NCBI GenBank assembly: GCA_002298545.1
Contig: DBKQ01000044.1
Coordinates: forward strand, 1-26,529
Source: Prevotella sp. UBA746
GTDB taxonomy: Bacteria; Bacteroidota; Bacteroidia; Bacteroidales; Bacteroidaceae
Reading direction: 5' to 3'
Length of the DNA: 26,529 nucleotides
The translations under genes and the position numbers were made by a program. Below are positions 25,023 to 26,529 of this stretch, piece by piece. Positions within the stretch are counted from its first letter, which is position 1. Each line of letters starts with the position of its first letter. Under the pieces are notes generated by a model. The model made no database searches. It was not told the origin of the DNA and worked only from the letters and a program-made list of their open reading frames with translations.

Positions 25023-25748
25023 ATGAAAGAATTCAAGGTAATAATAGTAGAAGACGTTCCTCTTGAGCTGAAGGGAACAGAGGGAATTTTCCATACGGAT
25101 ATTCCAGAAGCAAAGATTATTGGTACGGCGGACTGCGAGACGGCGTATTGGCGACTGATGAAGGATAATGAACCTGATCTTGTCTTGTTGGATTTAGGAC
25201 TTGGCGGTTCTACAACAGTTGGCGTTGAACTTTGTCGTGATACTCGTCAGAAATATCCGGATGTTAAAGTCCTTATCTTTACTGGCGAAACTCTTAATGA
25301 AAAGCTTTGGGTTGATGTACTTGATGCAGGATGTAATGGCATTATTCTAAAAACCGGTGAGATGCTTACTCGTGCCGACGTCATAAGTGTTATGTCGGGA
25401 AAGAGGAATGTCTTTAATCAACCGATTCTTAGTAAGATTCTTGAACGCTTCAAGCATGACATTAAATCACAGATAATGCGCCAAGAGTCAATGGTCAACT
25501 ATGAGATTGACGAATACGACGAGCGCTTCTTGCGTCATCTTGCCCTCGGATATACTAAAGACCAAATTGCTAATCTGCGAGGCATTCCGTTTGGCGTTAA
25601 GAGTCTTGAGAAACGTCAGAATGAACTTGTTCAGAAGCTTTTCCCTAACGGTAACGGAAAGGTTGGTGTTAATGCTACAAGACTCGTGGTGAGGGCATTC
25701 GAACTGCATATTCTTGATATAGAGAACTTACAACCGGATGAAGAATAG
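25023..25748 (+). CDS. Response regulator with REC and C-terminal helix-turn-helix
   Basis: The N-terminal receiver domain (about 1-125) has the acidic pocket E10-D11, phosphoacceptor D57 in LVLLDLGLGG, switch residue T87 in IFTGET and conserved K110 in ILKTGE. A linker helix (about 130-160) leads to a LuxR/NarL-like helix-turn-helix (about 165-208: FLRHLALGYTKDQIANLRGI then VKSLEKRQNELVQKLF). That HTH departs from the usual LuxR consensus: the typical T-x-x-E and K-T-V-x-x-H patterns are replaced. The gene starts 33 bases after the tandem sensor gene, so it is very probably the partner. It overlaps the next gene by 11 bases. Target genes are unknown. Confidence 0.88.
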   Translation: MKEFKVIIVEDVPLELKGTEGIFHTDIPEAKIIGTADCETAYWRLMKDNEPDLVLLDLGLGGSTTVGVELCRDTRQKYPDVKVLIFTGETLNEKLWVDVLDAGCNGIILKTGEMLTRADVISVMSGKRNVFNQPILSKILERFKHDIKSQIMRQESMVNYEIDEYDERFLRHLALGYTKDQIANLRGIPFGVKSLEKRQNELVQKLFPNGNGKVGVNATRLVVRAFELHILDIENLQPDEE

Positions 25749-26367
25749 AGAAATTAATAGTCTCCTGACCTATATCTTGATTTCTATAATAGTGTTGGGA
25801 GGAGTCTTTATAATAGAGGCATGGATTGTCAGTGCCATATTTCCAGAATGCCAGATCCGTTCTGTCCTTGGAAACGATGGTATAAGATGGCTACTTGGCC
25901 ATTTTACGGATAATCTATGCACTCCACTCCTCGTCTGGATTGTTTTGCTCGCTCTTGCTTTCGGTTGTATGGAGCGGAGCGGACTGTTGTCTGATCTTTC
26001 AAGGGCTTTTACTGATCGTGGTTATACTAATTTTGGTTTTCGTTCACGGATAGGAATGGTGATAGTTGCTGTAGAACTGTTCGTTGTTATCTTTGTTATG
26101 TCTTTGCTTTCTGTCGTCCCTCATGCCGTACTGTTGAGCGTTGACGGAACGCTGTTTCCAAGTAGTTTCAGCGACAGTCTTGTTCCTGTTTTGTCGCTTA
26201 CTCTTGTGTTGTGTGCCACGACTTATGGTATAACGACAAACCGTTTCCGTAGTGTCAAATCGTGGGGAGAATCCTTGGCATGCGGGTTGAGTCGTTGTTC
26301 CATGATTGTTGCCGTATATCTTGCAGCTGCCGAACTATATGCCATAATACGTTTTGTTATAGGATAA
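25738..26367 (+). CDS. Short membrane protein resembling the N-terminal part of AbgT-family transporters
   Basis: The protein has 209 residues and about five hydrophobic segments (roughly 10-34, 60-78, 105-128, 145-165, 180-207). The segment IRSVLGNDGIRWLLGHFTDN and the following MERSGLL resemble the start of AbgT (p-aminobenzoyl-glutamate/antimetabolite exporter) proteins. Those have about 500 residues, however, and the conserved later repeats are absent. It is either a truncated transporter fragment kept as a stand-alone gene or an unrelated small membrane protein. The ATG at 25738 lies inside the end of the response regulator (11-base overlap), implying translational coupling, so it may be an accessory membrane part of the signalling system. 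Confidence 0.55.
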   Translation: MKNREINSLLTYILISIIVLGGVFIIEAWIVSAIFPECQIRSVLGNDGIRWLLGHFTDNLCTPLLVWIVLLALAFGCMERSGLLSDLSRAFTDRGYTNFGFRSRIGMVIVAVELFVVIFVMSLLSVVPHAVLLSVDGTLFPSSFSDSLVPVLSLTLVLCATTYGITTNRFRSVKSWGESLACGLSRCSMIVAVYLAAAELYAIIRFVIG

Positions 26368-26383
26368 TTAAAAAGCCTTTTCC

Positions 26384-26529
26384 CCAAGAGTGCATACAAT
26401 CCCTCAGTTGTAGCGATACCACAACAAATTCGTGTTAATCCGTGGAATCTGTGGGAAACTAATCCCCACGTATATCCTACAGATATTTTTCTCTCACACA
26501 AAAATTTATTTTCTCACACGGATCTCACG
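26384..26529. repeat. Repeat-like intergenic sequence with inverted motifs
   Basis: Downstream of the last gene lies non-coding sequence with CCGTGGAATCTGTGGG (26440-26455) and a degenerate inverted copy, CACACGGATCTCACG (26515-26529). A small GTGGG/CCCAC hairpin is at 26451-26469, and two similar TCTCACAC motifs lie at 26492-26499 and 26512-26519. Phrases such as 'cgtgttaatccgtgg' recur in intergenic regions of many Bacteroidetes as far as I recall. The window ends inside it, so the far boundary is unknown. Confidence 0.45.

Noticed and set aside
26223..26501. 92-codon minus-strand frame at the right edge
   Set aside because: It is antisense to the AbgT-like gene and runs into the repeat-like intergenic region, with no motif.

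Overview
The window looks like a chromosomal segment of a Bacteroidales bacterium, most likely Prevotellaceae. I infer this from gene content (fused hisIE, long class III fructose-bisphosphatase, Bacteroidetes-style HtpG, altronate dehydratase/KDG kinase/KDPG aldolase set), from several matches to the Bacteroidetes promoter (TTTG, about 20 nt, TAnnTTTG), and from the lack of strong Shine-Dalgarno sequences. No species assignment was possible without a search. I found no tRNA, rRNA, CRISPR array, insertion sequence or phage gene, and no gene-free stretch longer than 300 bases. The largest gap is the 279-base lacI/kdgK divergent region.

Region 1 (1-5201, plus strand) is biosynthetic: hisIE, an FtsE-type ABC ATPase, lysC, lysA and a membrane-anchored family 2 glycosyltransferase. 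The end of hisIE, including its stop codon, has been copied into a four-unit tandem repeat. The ftsE stop and lysC start overlap. Region 2 (5209-8622) is a two-gene unit under a well-formed promoter: a protein with only the N-terminal half of a GT-B glycosyltransferase, coupled by ATGA to fbp. A strong bidirectional terminator separates it from the converging htpG.

Region 3 (8649-14562, minus strand) holds htpG, a 5'-nucleotidase-like phosphatase without a signal peptide, a double zinc-ribbon membrane protein and a secreted GH25 muramidase. Two low-complexity repeat arrays lie between these genes: 28-bp units upstream of htpG and an 8-bp microsatellite upstream of the zinc-ribbon gene. Region 4 (14653-21487) is a uronate catabolism locus. 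lacI and uxaA run leftward and kdgK and eda run rightward from a divergent promoter region. Together UxaA, KdgK and Eda turn D-altronate into pyruvate and glyceraldehyde-3-phosphate. A NhaC-type antiporter and a coupled, apparently core-deleted nucleotidyltransferase-like protein follow uxaA beyond a terminator-like hairpin.

Region 5 (21468-26367) is the most unusual part: a three-gene signalling unit. Its first gene encodes a roughly 1170-residue membrane protein that fuses two histidine-kinase-like modules. The first has an intact ATPase domain but no recognisable phosphoacceptor histidine. The second has a candidate histidine but no ATPase motifs. A REC-HTH response regulator and a short membrane protein resembling the N-terminal part of AbgT transporters follow. 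The kinase gene has no ATG start near its N-terminus, and its signal peptide is encoded through the eda terminator hairpin. The window ends in a repeat-like intergenic sequence.
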